Positions 23,991-41,948 of a DNA stretch of 52,500 nucleotides are shown one piece after another. This stretch comes from Anaeromyces robustus. Its lineage: Eukaryota; Neocallimastigomycota; Neocallimastigomycetes; Neocallimastigales; Neocallimastigaceae. The stretch's first letter is position 1; each line of letters begins with the position of its first letter. The position numbers and the translations under genes are program-made. Under the pieces are notes generated by a model. That model made no database searches and was not told where the DNA came from. It saw only the letters and a list, made by a program, of their open reading frames with translations. The DNA lies in the NCBI GenBank assembly GCA_002104895.1, contig MCFG01000381.1, positions 1 to 52,500 of the forward strand, given 5' to 3'.

Positions 23991-25535
23991 ATGTCGAAAT
24001 ATCAAGAACTTGAAGGTTATGATTTTAATTCATCAGAAGTTTATGAAACAGGAGGTACTGATGACAATAATGAAGCTAACAAAAATTTATATAGTAATAC
24101 TATAGATGAACAGGCTAATGAATCTATTAACCATTCAACAATAGAAATGGGTAAAGCCTATAAAATGTTTTCTGATGTAGAAGAAAAAGATGCTTCAAAA
24201 CAATATGAAATTGATTATCTAGCGGGTAAAATTGAAAAATCAAAATCTCAATCTTTATCTGAACAATTAAGAAGATTAATAAAAGAAGTAAACGATCTTA
24301 AATTTAAAATTGAACAAGAAAAGGAACAACATCCAGAATTTTCTATTGAAGATAATGATAATTTAGAAGCTAATACAGAAATAAAAGAAGAAAAACAAGA
24401 AGTTGGAGGAGAAGGTCAAACTGAAACTGAAACTGAAATTGAAACTGAAACTAAAACTCCAGGAAATATAACAGGTCCAACAACTACAAGTACAAGTACA
24501 ACTACAACTACAGCTCCAATTTCAAATACAAATAAAAAAATTAATAAAACTTCACCATCTTATATGCTTGATCAAGCTTCAAAATTACAAAATGAACTTG
24601 AAAAATTAACACTTGGTATTGTTAATGATGGAGGTCATGGTATTAATGCTGTTGAAAATATTTTAATTCAACAAAAAATGATTAATCAAATTAAAGTATG
24701 TAAAATAAATGCATTAAAAGAACAACAACAACAACAACAACAACAACAACCTCCAATATCTGAAGGTAATCAAGAAATTCAAACTGAACCAAATGAAAAT
24801 ATGACAACAACAACAATAAATAATAATGAAAAAGATCTATCCACCATACCACAATCAATGACAACTTCTGATGGTATTACTTATAAATTATATTATTCAC
24901 CACAATCTATACAATATCATCATTTAGCAAGAATGTCTGATTTAGAAGAAAGAATTACACAAATTGAAGCCATTTTAGGTATTAATAGTATTACAGATGA
25001 TAATATTCTTTTCCCATCCAATAATCAAATGTCAACTCTTCTTTATGCTAAAGGTAATATTGTAACTGCTATTGATAGTTTAGATCAACAATTACAACTT
25101 CTTTCACAACCAAGTAATTTTGATAATATTTTAGTTAAAGTTAATGAAGCTATTAAAGAATTAGAACAATTTATTAATATACAAAAAAATAAATTAACAG
25201 AAGAAAGTATAGATGAACAAGCCCAAATTAAAGAAAAAGTTGATTCACTTTATACAAAATTAGAATCCACCGAAGAATATTCAGCTATTATTACACCTTT
25301 ATTAACTCGTTTAAAAACTTTACAAGCTCTTCATACAGAAGCTTCACAATTTTCAGAAAGTATTCAAATGTTTTCGGAACAACAAGGATCTATTAAAAAT
25401 CAAATAAAAGATCTTCATGATATGATGAGTAATTTATCTGAAAGTTTAGAAGTTAATAAAACTATTATAGAAAATAATATTGATTCTATTTCTAAACGTA
25501 TAGATCAGTTAATGGATAGAGTTAAAGAATTATAA
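23991..25535 (+). CDS. Dynactin subunit 2 (p50 dynamitin)
   Basis: Single exon, 514 aa. The N-terminus MSKYQELEGYDFNSSEVYET matches the short conserved dynamitin start (a (K)YxxLPG...VYET-type motif) that anchors the subunit on the Arp1 filament. Several heptad-rich segments follow: about 75-100 (SLSEQLRRLIKEVNDLKFKI), about 310-330 (LARMSDLEERITQIEAILG) and 375-510. The block KEKVDSLYTKLESTEEYSAI...LKTLQALHTEASQF corresponds to the conserved C-terminal region. Low-complexity inserts are a Glu/Thr tract near 145-155, TTTSTSTTTTT near 165, and ten Gln residues near 243. Known role: part of the dynactin shoulder, linking cytoplasmic dynein to cargo. The animal protein is about 400 aa, and the inserts explain the extra length. 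Orthology rests on motifs in a coiled-coil protein, so a little doubt remains. Confidence 0.87.
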   Translation: MSKYQELEGYDFNSSEVYETGGTDDNNEANKNLYSNTIDEQANESINHSTIEMGKAYKMFSDVEEKDASKQYEIDYLAGKIEKSKSQSLSEQLRRLIKEVNDLKFKIEQEKEQHPEFSIEDNDNLEANTEIKEEKQEVGGEGQTETETEIETETKTPGNITGPTTTSTSTTTTTAPISNTNKKINKTSPSYMLDQASKLQNELEKLTLGIVNDGGHGINAVENILIQQKMINQIKVCKINALKEQQQQQQQQQPPISEGNQEIQTEPNENMTTTTINNNEKDLSTIPQSMTTSDGITYKLYYSPQSIQYHHLARMSDLEERITQIEAILGINSITDDNILFPSNNQMSTLLYAKGNIVTAIDSLDQQLQLLSQPSNFDNILVKVNEAIKELEQFINIQKNKLTEESIDEQAQIKEKVDSLYTKLESTEEYSAIITPLLTRLKTLQALHTEASQFSESIQMFSEQQGSIKNQIKDLHDMMSNLSESLEVNKTIIENNIDSISKRIDQLMDRVKEL

Positions 25536-25636
25536 AATAATTAATAATTTTTATTTTTTTATTTTTATTTTTTTTTTAAATATATATTTATATATATAAA
25601 TATATAAACAAGTAAAAAACTAAATAAAATAAATAA

Positions 25637-25678
<42 letters not shown>

Positions 25679-26828
25679 AAACTAAAAAAAAAAATTAAAA
25701 ACTAAAAAATTAAAAAACTAAATAATTAAAAAATTAAAAAATTAAAAAAAAAAAAAAAGCAAAAAAAAAAAAAAAAAAAAATAGAAAAAAAAATTATTTT
25801 TATTTTTTTAAGAAATAGTATATTTAATAATAATAATAATAATAACAATAACAACAATAACACTAACAATAATAATAATAAAAATAATAATAAATAAGAT
25901 TATTTATTATTTATTATGTTTTCTTTCAATATAAATAAAAAATAAAAATAAAATAAATAAAAAATAAATAAATAAATATAAATATATATATATATAATAT
26001 TTGGTGTTTTTGGTGTTTTTGGTATTTTTAGTATTTTGTAAGGTAGAAAAACAGACTTTTTTTTTTTTTAAATTTTTAAATAGAAAATCAATTGTTTTTA
26101 TTATTATTAGTTTTTGTAACTTTTAATTAATTTCAATCCAAATATATATATATATATATATATTAATTCTTCACATAGATTTTTAATGAAATTATTATTA
26201 TTTATTATTATTTATTATTATTTATTATTATTATTTTTATTTTATTTTTATTTTAATTTTTTTTTTTTTTTTTCATATATAGTGTTTATCTTTTCCTGAA
26301 AAAACAAATACTAAAAATATTTTTACTTAATAATAAAAATAACTTTTTTTTTTTTTTTTTTTTTTTTCATTTTAATTATATTGAATAATAATAGTAATAA
26401 TGAATAATAAAAATAAATAAATACATAATAAAAATAATAATAATAATAACAATAATAATAATAAAAATTGAATAAAATATACATTTTTTTTAATTTATTT
26501 AAAATTTTTTTTTTATTTAAATTTATTTTTATTTCTTTTTAAAAAAGGGGACTTTATATATAATACATAATTTTTATTTTATTTTAATTTTATTTATTAT
26601 ATTTTATTTATTTTTTTTTTTTCACTAAACTATATATTTTATATTTTATCTTATTTTAAATATATTATTTATTGTGTCTTTTTTTTTTTTTTTTTTATTT
26701 ATTATTCTTTTTTTTTTTTTTTTTCTAAAAAAAAAAAATTTATATATATATAAATTCTTTTTAAATAGTTATAATATTATACAATAATATTATAATTATT
26801 TATTTTATTTATTTATTATTATTATTAC

Positions 26829-26869
<41 letters not shown>

Positions 26870-26944
26870 GTGTTTGTTAATATTATCCTAAATAATTCTA
26901 AAAAAAAAAAAAAAAAAAAAAAAGAAATATTAAAATAAAAATTC
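25536..26944. other. Convergent intergenic region between dynamitin and the cellulase
   Basis: Both flanking genes end here, so no promoter is expected. It is poly(A), poly(T), AAT and TA microsatellites throughout, with a short 10-bp tandem (TTTGGTGTTT-like) near 26001-26035. I see no gene. Confidence 0.7.
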
Positions 26945-33004
<6,060 letters not shown>

Positions 33005-33305
33005 GGCTAACATATGGGTACTCATCTCCCATATGTACACTACAGGTGTCAACTGTTATGGCATATTGATTCCGACGTCGCCGCTCTACCTATGTCGTTA
33101 TGTTCTGCTAGAGCATAGTTCTTATACATTCCTACTTAGTCTCCTTTTATCGCGAGCATCAGAATGGAACCGCTTTCTCCTCACAGTAGTCGTAATCATT
33201 GGTAAAGCATTAAGTTGGGACCTGACATTAGTCTCGAACCAGTAATCAATCGAATACTCAATAACCCCCGACATCCGTGCTACCCAAATTTTACCTTTTC
33301 TGAAT
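33005..33305 (-). mobile_element. GC-rich island, possible tRNA-derived SINE-like element or element fragment
   Basis: About 300 bp of roughly balanced base composition stand in almost pure A/T sequence. On the minus strand GGTTCGAGACT (33240-33230) matches the pol III box B at 10 of 11 positions. TAGCACGGATGT (33282-33271) lies about the right distance upstream for a degenerate box A. A 9-bp hairpin, ACATATGGG/CCCATATGT, sits at the other end (33010-33036). Neither open frame (plus 33033-33245, or minus about 33315-33134) resembles a protein I know. A tandem minisatellite abuts the presumed 5' side. It could instead be a decayed transposase fragment or an unrelated RNA. Confidence 0.35.
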
Positions 33306-33340
33306 TGAAAATCAAGTTATTAATGAATAATTTTGATTCC

Positions 33341-33655
33341 AAATTTTATTATTATCATAACTATTCATATCTTCTGTTCTAAATTTTATTATTATCATAA
33401 CTATTCATATTTTTCATTTCTTCTATTTCAAATTTTATTATTATCATAACTATTCATATTTTTCATTTCTTCTGTTCCAAATTTTATTATTATCATAACT
33501 ATTCATATTTTTCATTTCTTCTGTTCCAAATTTTATTATTATCATAACTATTCATATTTTTCATTTCTTCTGTTCCAAATTTTATTATTATCATAACTAT
33601 TCATATTTTTCATTTTTTCTGTTCCAAATTTTATTATTATCATAACTATTCATGT
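33341..33655. repeat. 49-bp minisatellite, seven copies
   Basis: Copies start at 33341, 33381, 33430, 33479, 33528, 33577 and 33626, so the period is exactly 49 bp except for the first, which is 40 bp (missing TTTTTCATT). The unit begins AAATTTTATTATTATCATAA and ends CATTTCTTCTGTTCC. Near-identical copies indicate recent expansion. There are no variable spacers, so it is not a CRISPR array. Confidence 0.95.
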
Positions 33656-33696
33656 TTTTTGTAACATTAATATATAATCTTTAAATTTGAATATCT

Positions 33697-33786
33697 CAGC
33701 TTTCTAGTGGTCCAAAATAATTTTTTTTTTTTTTTTTTTTTTTACTAATAATATGTATTTTGTCCATATATTCCTAGGGAAAGCTG
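33697..33786. repeat. Imperfect inverted repeat around a poly(T) core
   Basis: CAGCTTTC-TAG-TGG-TCCAAAAT (33698-33718) is mirrored by ATTTTGTCCATA...CCTAGGGAAAGCTG (33757-33786). It matches well except for small insertions. It lies just beyond the minisatellite and may be the remains of terminal inverted repeats of a small element. Confidence 0.55.
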
Positions 33787-34147
33787 GAATGAACACGATA
33801 CAAAAAAAAAAAAAAAAAAAGTATATATATGTACATTAATTAATTATTAAAAAATATATTTACTTTTGAATAAAATAAAATCTAATATTTTTATTTAATT
33901 CCCTCTTTTTATTTATTGATGAATTTTAGTAGTATTATTTAATAAATTAGCTTTAATTATATTATATTGTAATTTATTTTATTTTATTTTTGACACACTA
34001 AACAAAAAAATTTTTTATTATAGATTATAGTGTTTATTTGATAAATGTTTCTATTATCTTAATTTGAAAATTAATATTAAAAGTGATAATAGTTTTATCA
34101 AGAAAGAAAGATTTTTATAATACTTAACTTTAAATACCTAGTATTCG

Positions 34148-34321
34148 TTTCAAAATTTCTATTTCTATTTAAACTTCTTATTAGTAATTGTTATTTAATG
34201 TTTATTTGTTATTATTATTCTTATTATTAACGATTTTCAAAATTTCTATTTCTATTTAGACTTCTTATTAGTAATTGTTATTTAATGTTTATTTGTTATT
34301 ATTCTTATTATTAACGATTTT
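34148..34321. repeat. Two-copy ~87-bp direct repeat
   Basis: TTTCAAAATTTCTATTTCTA... through ...TTATTATTAACGA occurs at 34148 and 34235, differing by one A/G change and one ATT unit. Confidence 0.9.
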
Positions 34322-34820
34322 CTCTTAATTTATTCATATTAAAATTTTCTAAGTTTATTCTTTGTTTTGGTATTAATATATTAATAAATTATTTCTTTAA
34401 TTAATAAATATAACACTAAAAATTATATTATAATACGATTTATAACTATTATTTTATTTTTGATATTTTATTATTTTAATGTTTTAATATTTTATTGTTT
34501 TATTTTTTTTTTTAAGTTTATTAGATTAAATTCATTTTAGTTTAATTTTATTGTTTTATTATTAATTACTATTTTATTTATTATATTTTATATTATATTG
34601 GTTATTATTTTACTAATTCTAATAACAACGAAATAATTTTATAAAAATTTTTTACATGTATTTATATTTTTACAATGATTTAAAAAGTATTTATAATATT
34701 TAATAATAAAAATAAATAAAAGAACAATTTTTATTATAGAAAAGAAAATAAATAATAAAAATGATAAAAAAGAATAATTTTTATTATTTAAAAGAATTTA
34801 AAGAATACAGAAATAGAAAT

Positions 34821-34943
34821 TATTTCTATTTGATTTATAAAGAATAATTTATTTTTATTTCTATTTGATTTATAAAGAATAATTTATTTTTATTTCTATT
34901 TGATTTATAAATAATAATTTATTTTTATTTCTATTTGATTTAT
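34821..34943. repeat. 35-bp tandem repeat, about 3.5 copies
   Basis: Units start at 34821, 34856, 34891 and 34926 with TATTTCTATTTGATTTAT. The period is exactly 35 bp, and AGAATAATTTATTTT fills the rest of each unit. Confidence 0.9.
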
Positions 34944-35809
34944 TAAAATAATAATCATTTAATTATTAATTTTGTTATTTATTATTTACAACTTTTTAAT
35001 TATTTACATTTATTATTTACAATTTTTAATTATTTATAAGTTTTAATTATTTTTAAAAAAATTATTTTTCTTTTAAATTTTATTATTAATATTTTTATTT
35101 AATATTTGTTTTATTCTAGAAATTTTTATAATGATTTTTTATCTTTTATTTATTTTTTTTTTTCTAGAAAACTTCCATTAAGTTGGTATACTGATTAACT
35201 TTAATTTAATTTTAGGTTTAATTTACAGTTTTACTTGATACTTGAGATTCTTATTTTAATTAAAATTTATGGTAAATTTTTAATATTAAATTTACCAAGG
35301 AATTATAATTTAATAATTCCATTATTTATCATATTATGATATGATACGATATTCCTTTAAATATACACTCCTTAATTCTAAATCTATATTTTTAAACCTT
35401 TTATTCTTTATAAACTAATATTAAATAAAACTTCTTTATAATATAATATTTATTAATATCTTAAAATACAATAATTTCACCAATTTCTTTTAATAAAATT
35501 TTTATTAATTTATTATAAGATATTTATTAAAAATAATTCTTATATTATCAATAATTTATTAATATCCTAAATAAATATTATTAATATTCTTAAAATAAAA
35601 ATTCTTATAATAAATATTCTTATAATAAATAAATCTTATTAATATCTTATAAAATATTAATAAAGATATTGAATTTATTTAATAAATTTTATATATAATA
35701 AATATATTTTAAATATCCATTCTTTTCTCTTTTTTATTCTTTCCCCCAACTTAAAAACCCTGAACAAATACAGAAATAAAAATATTCTATATGTTATTTA
35801 AATAAATTA

Positions 35810-35989
35810 AAATAAAATAAAATAAAATAAAATAAAATAAAATAAAATAAAATAAAATAAAATAAAATAAAATAAAATAAAATAAAATAAAATAAAATAA
35901 AATAAAATAAAATAAAATAAAATAAAATAAAATAAAATAAAATAAAATAAAATAAAATAAAATAAAATAAAATAAAATAAAATAAAATA
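35810..35989. repeat. AAAAT pentanucleotide array, ~36 perfect units
   Basis: About 180 bp of AAAAT without an interruption I can see. Perfect purity over this length points to very recent expansion or active slippage. Confidence 0.95.
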
Positions 35990-36939
35990 TGTGAATTAAT
36001 TATAAATGTATGATACAGAAGTTAAATGTATTTCTGTATAAATATATAAAAGTATAATATTTAATTTTAATTGTTATTTAGTATACTAAATAGGTTAATA
36101 AAAATATTTAATTTTATTAGAAAATAGAAAATATTAATAAATAATAACAATAATAATTAATATTAAAATAAATCTTAGAATATATTATTTAGAATCGTGA
36201 ATTTTATTATAAAGTAAATAATAATAATTAGATTAATTAAATGAATCCTAATAATAAAAAATAGTCGAAAGGCTATAATAATAAATTTCATGTCTTATAA
36301 AAGGAGGTTAATTTTTTTTTCTTTCTTTTATAAAATGAACAATATTTTTGTATTTAAAAATAAAAATAATAAATAAAGAAGAGTTAAGATAAAAAGATTA
36401 TTTTATTTTTAATATTTATTTGTATCCGTGTAATAATTATTTTATTATAAAAGTTAAATATTTATTGTTTATGAATATACTGGTTTCCTGTATCAATTAC
36501 ATTGTGAAGGATATTTTTTATTATTTTTAAGTTAAAATTTTTTTTTTTTATATTTATTATTTTGTATTTATAATTAATAATACTTTATTATTAACTATTA
36601 TTATTAATTATTATTATTAATTCTTATAATAATATAATTATAATTTTTTTTTTTTGTTTTTCATTATATGGATTATTATGAAATATGGAATATTATGAAA
36701 TATGCTATTTTTTTTTGGTATATTATTAATTATTAAATTAAAAAAAGGGAATAATAATAATTAATAATAATAATAATTAATAATGAATAGTTTATAATCA
36801 TTAATTTCATTTTATGTGTGTAAAATCATAAATAAATCTTTTTATTAAAAGTAGAATAAGTTTATAAAATAAGAAATAAGTGTTAAGCATTTACTTATTT
36901 AAAAAAAAATATAAAAAGTTTGAAAAGGAATATTAATAA

Positions 36940-37123
<184 letters not shown>

Positions 37124-37615
37124 TAATTTTCTTTATATTTTTTAAATTAAGAATATTCCACTTCTTTTTATTCATTGATTTAATAAATATATTATAATAT
37201 ATTCTAATATATGCGTAATAAATATTAAATGAAAAATGATGAACCCAAAAAAATCACATCATTTTAATATTGAATATTATGAAATATTATTGATTGTAAT
37301 TATTATTGAATTGTTTTATGATATATTAGAATATATTTGAATATATTATTATTAATTATTTCTATTTATTTTTTATAATTATTAAAAAAAAAAATACTTT
37401 TAAAAAAAAAATAAAATATAAATTTTTAGATCTTTATATTTATTTATTTATTTATTTATTTATTTTAATAATATTTATTATTTTAATAATATTTATTTTA
37501 ATAATATTTTATAATAATTTAACTTTTGTTAATATAAATGAAATAATTAATAAATATATAAAAGTATTATTTTTATTCTTTATATATAAGAAAAGTTCTT
37601 TTAATTTCTTTTTAC

Positions 37616-37648
<33 letters not shown>

Positions 37649-38217
37649 GGAATCATAATTATTAAAGGTATATATATATATATATTATTCAATATTTTAT
37701 TTAAAAGCTATTATATTTATAAATAGAATAATAAAGAATTTAATACTTTAAATTAAATTAAAAATAAATATATAATTTTGTAAATGTTTTAAATATTTTA
37801 GATTGAAATTATTAAAAGTTTATTATATTATATATCTTTTATCTTTATATTAAAAAAATTTCTATTTTTTTTTTTTTTTTTTTTTGAAATTTTTTATATA
37901 TATTTTATGAAATTATATATAATAAATTTAACTTAATTAATTTTTTTTTATATTATTGTAATATTTTAATTTGTTTATTTTAATTGAACATTATTTATAA
38001 TATATAAATATCAATAAATATAAAATATAATCAATAATCAATAAAAATCATTATCAATAATTACAAAATCAATAAACTCAATTAAATTAAATAAATTTAC
38101 ATTTTCATTTTAATATTATATTTATAAAATTGGTTTAATTTTATTTATTTTTTTTTCTAAAAAAAAAATTCAATTCAATTCAGTAATAATAATAATAATA
38201 AAAAAAAATAATTCAAC

Positions 38218-39213
38218 ATGGATAGAATATTATACAATCTTTTTTATTATAAAACTTTAATTCAATCATTTATTTTCCCACAATCTTTTGCTGTTACCGC
38301 TTATAAATTATTCGAAACTCCAAAACTTCCAGCAAAAGTTCCAGAATGGGAAAAAGAATTTGAAAAGGATCATCCATTTAATATAATTAAAATTCCATAT
38401 CAAGAACATATTGATACTATTAAGGAAAGAATGGTAAAAAATTCTACTCCTTTTGAAGTTACTAGAATTCCAAATTTCCCAGAAGAATTAATTGTTTTAG
38501 AATATTTACCAGATCCAAATGTTCCAAAACGTGAAGAAACTATTATTTGTGTTCATGGTTGGGATGGTAGAGGTTTTAACTATTTCAAATTTATACCAAA
38601 ATTACAAGCTAAAGGTTTTAGAGTTTTAACCCCAGATTTCCCAAGACATGGTAAAACTGGTGGTATTGAAAGTGGATGTCATGTTTTCGGACATAGTATT
38701 AATGCTCTTATACGTTATGTTAATGCTCCAGTTTATATTTTAGCTCATTCATTAGGTAATGGTGCTTATTGTATTAATTATGGTTTAAGTAATGAACATG
38801 AAAGAAAATTAGTTAAACGTTATGCAGGTATTGCTTTCCCTGATAAATTTACTGATATTGTTGAAATTTTTGAAAATATGATTGGTATAGCTAATCGTTG
38901 TCATCCTTATTTCATGGAAGAAAATAATAAGAATTTAGGTTTTGATATTAGTAAAATGGTTTTTGGTGAAATTATTACTAATTATGATATTCCAACTTTA
39001 CTTATTCATGATAAAAATGATAAAGAATTAGATTTTAATAAAGCAACTTTATCTGCTTCTTTATTACCACATAAACATTATAAAGTTAATGGTGAAGTAA
39101 AACCATGTTTTTATGAATCTGAAGGTCTTGGTCATCGTAGAATTCTTCGTGATGATGCTATTGTAGATAGAGTAGTTGAATTTTTATCTGAAGATATTGA
39201 ACTTCAAGATTAA
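38218..39213 (+). CDS. Alpha/beta hydrolase, copy 1 of a three-gene tandem array
   Basis: Intronless, 331 aa, with no signal peptide, so probably cytosolic. The alpha/beta-hydrolase core starts with IICVHGWDGRGFNYFKFIP (109-127, oxyanion region) and VLTPDFPRHGKT (136-147). The presumed triad is Ser178 in AHSLGN, Asp268 in HDKNDKEL and His306 in GLGHRRILRD. The nucleophile elbow H-S-L-G-N departs from the common G-x-S-x-G. The HGW-x-GRG and GHRRILRD pattern is one I associate with bacterial alpha/beta hydrolases, which with the lack of introns suggests gene transfer from bacteria. An N-terminal extension of about 100 residues (LYNLFYYKTLIQSF, PEWEKEFEKD) is shared by all three copies. The substrate is unknown: an esterase, lipase or lactonase is possible. 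Confidence 0.9.
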   Translation: MDRILYNLFYYKTLIQSFIFPQSFAVTAYKLFETPKLPAKVPEWEKEFEKDHPFNIIKIPYQEHIDTIKERMVKNSTPFEVTRIPNFPEELIVLEYLPDPNVPKREETIICVHGWDGRGFNYFKFIPKLQAKGFRVLTPDFPRHGKTGGIESGCHVFGHSINALIRYVNAPVYILAHSLGNGAYCINYGLSNEHERKLVKRYAGIAFPDKFTDIVEIFENMIGIANRCHPYFMEENNKNLGFDISKMVFGEIITNYDIPTLLIHDKNDKELDFNKATLSASLLPHKHYKVNGEVKPCFYESEGLGHRRILRDDAIVDRVVEFLSEDIELQD

Positions 39214-39380
39214 AAATACCATAAAAAAAAATTAAATTAAATTAAAAAACAATTAAAATAAAAAAAAATTATATATATAAATAAAAACTTAATATATACA
39301 CATATATATATATATATATAATACAAAAAAAAAAAATAAATTTTTTTTCCTTCCATTTTTTTAATAACTAATATTTTATA

Positions 39381-39434
<54 letters not shown>

Positions 39435-40915
39435 GAAATATTTTTTTTTTTTTCAGGGTTCGAGAAAGATGTATTAAGAAAAAAGTAATAAACATCTTGA
39501 TGATAGAATTAGTTAAGGGAAATAACCAAAATTTTACAAAAAAATTTTTTTCATTATAATAGTAATTATTATCAATAATATTTTCAAAAAAAAAAAAAAA
39601 AATACTATTAATAATAATAATATTTCTTTTGATAGATTAATAATATAATAATTTATTTTATAAAAATAAAAATTAAAAAATTACAACAACAAAAAAAAAA
39701 AAAAAAAATCTAAATAAAAATGAAAAATAAAATAAACAAAAACAAGAAACGAGTTTTTTTTTTTTTATATTTATTAATGCATTAGAGTTACTTTAGATAT
39801 GATGTAATATGTTTTATATAAAACAAAATATATCGTTTTTTTCTTTTTCTTTTTTTTTTTTTAAAAGTAATGATTTAAAAAAATATTAAAAAAAAAAAAA
39901 AAGAATATTGTTGAATATTATTGATAATTGAATATTATTGATAATTAAATAATTTATATTTTATATTATATAGATAAAGGAAAAAAAAAAAAAAGAAGTG
40001 GATATTTGATTAGAAAAAAAAAAAAAAAGAAGTGGATATTTGATTAGAAAAAAAAAAATTATTCCATTATTTGATTATTAATTAATAAATTATGCCTTTT
40101 TTTTTTTTATTAATAAATAATAATTTTTCTTTTTTAAATTAAATTAACTTTTTTTTTTTGTAGATTTATCATTAATTTTTATTGGCTGAATTTTCTTACA
40201 ATCTTAAAATTTTCATATGGGAAAAATAAAATAAAATAAAATAAAATAAATAAAAAAATAAAATAAAAATATATAAAATTTATTATAAAATAAAATTTTT
40301 AAATTTTGAAAAAAAAAATTTTTTTTTTTTTTTACCTTTTATTTATTTTATTTTATTGTATCTTATTATTATTTTAAAGAGTAAAAAGGCCAAGAATAAT
40401 ATAATGTAAGAAAATTTAAATTAACATTTATTTATTTTTTCAATTTTTATTTTTATTTTTATTTTTAAGTAAAAAATATTTAATAAAGAATAATAATATA
40501 ATTACTATTTTTAATTTTAATTTTATTTTTATTTTAAAATGTAAATTGAAAAAAAAGAAAGAATTCTGAAATGTAAAATTGTAAAAATTTCAATTCTAAC
40601 AAATAAATAAATTAATAAAAAAAAAATAATAAAAACAAAAATAAAAAAATTAGAGATAAAAAAATTAAGAATAAAAATAAAATTCCCTTTTTATTATATT
40701 TTTCTATATAAAAGTAATTTATAATTAAATGAAATTATTAATATATTATTATTTTTTTTAATAAAATAATTTATATATATATATATTTATTATTTATAAC
40801 AATAACATTAACCATAATATTAACATTAACATTAACATTAACAATAACATTAACATTAACATTAACATTAACATTAATAATAACATTAACAATAACTTTA
40901 ACAATAACATTAACA

Positions 40916-40976
<61 letters not shown>

Positions 40977-41035
40977 CAATAACAATAATATTATTACTAT
41001 AAAACACTTTTTTTTTTTTTTAAAAAAAAGAAAAA
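39214..41035. other. Intergenic between hydrolase copies 1 and 2
   Basis: No coding exon. Contains AAT runs (39381-39434, 40921-40973), a hexanucleotide TTAACA-type array (40821-40919), and GAAGTGGATATTTGATTAG repeated at 39995 and 40029 inside poly(A). A short GC-richer spot near 39455-39535 has no open frame. Confidence 0.65.
40821..40973. repeat. TTAACA-type hexanucleotide array followed by AAT array
   Basis: ATTAAC units with AATAAC variants run to about 40919, then pure AAT to 40973. The block ends only about 60 bp before the start codon of hydrolase copy 2, so it lies in that gene's promoter or 5' leader. The hexamer is not the TTAGGG telomere unit. Confidence 0.9.
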
Positions 41036-41911
41036 ATGACTAGTAAACTTCTCTATGATTTATTTTATTATAAAACCTTAATTACTTCCTTTATTGCTCC
41101 AAAATCTTCAGCAGCTAAAGCTCTTGAATTATATACTACAGCTCCACCTTCTAAAAAGGAACCAGAATGGGAAATTGAATTTGAAAAAAATGTTCCCTAT
41201 CAAATTCTTAAAGTACCTTTTGATAAACATATAAAAGAAATTGAAAAACGTAAAGAAATTGAAAAATCTACTCCATATGAAATTGTTTTAATTCCAAGTT
41301 TTCCTAAAGAATTAACGGTTTTAGAATATTTACCAAATCCAAATGTACCAAAACGTGAAGAAACTATTATATGTGTTCATGGTTGGGGTGGTCGAAGTTT
41401 AAATTTTTTTAAATTTATACCAAAACTTCAAGATAAAGGTTTTAGAGTTTTAGCTCCTGATTTTCCACAACATGGTAAAACGGATGGACCAGAAACTGGT
41501 GGTCATGTTTTTGGTCATAGTATTAATAATTTAATTCGTTATGTTAATGGTCCAGTATATCTTATTACTCATTCTTTAGGTAATGTTGCCTTTTGTATAA
41601 ATTATGCTATTTCAACAGAAGAAGAACGTAAATTAATTAAACGTTATGTTGGTATAGCTATACCAAATGAATATAATGATATTATGGTTGCTTTTGAAAA
41701 TCTTATTGGTCTTTCTAATCGTAGTCATCCTTATTTTGTGGAAGAAAATATTAAATGGTTAGGCGAAGATTTTACAAAAAATATGGTATTTGGTGAAATT
41801 GTGAAAAATTATAATATTCCAACTTTACTTATACATGATAAAAATGATAAAGAATTAGATTTTGATAAAGCATTACAAACTGCTTCATTATTACCTTATA
41901 AAACTTATAAA

Positions 41912-41948
<37 letters not shown>

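Noticed and set aside
33033-33245. 70-codon plus-strand open frame in the GC-rich island
   Set aside because: Open frames of this size are expected when local GC rises; no recognisable protein features, and the other strand has a comparable frame.
33341-33655. CRISPR-like regular repeat array
   Set aside because: The whole 49-bp unit repeats without unique spacers, and the genome is eukaryotic; it is a minisatellite.
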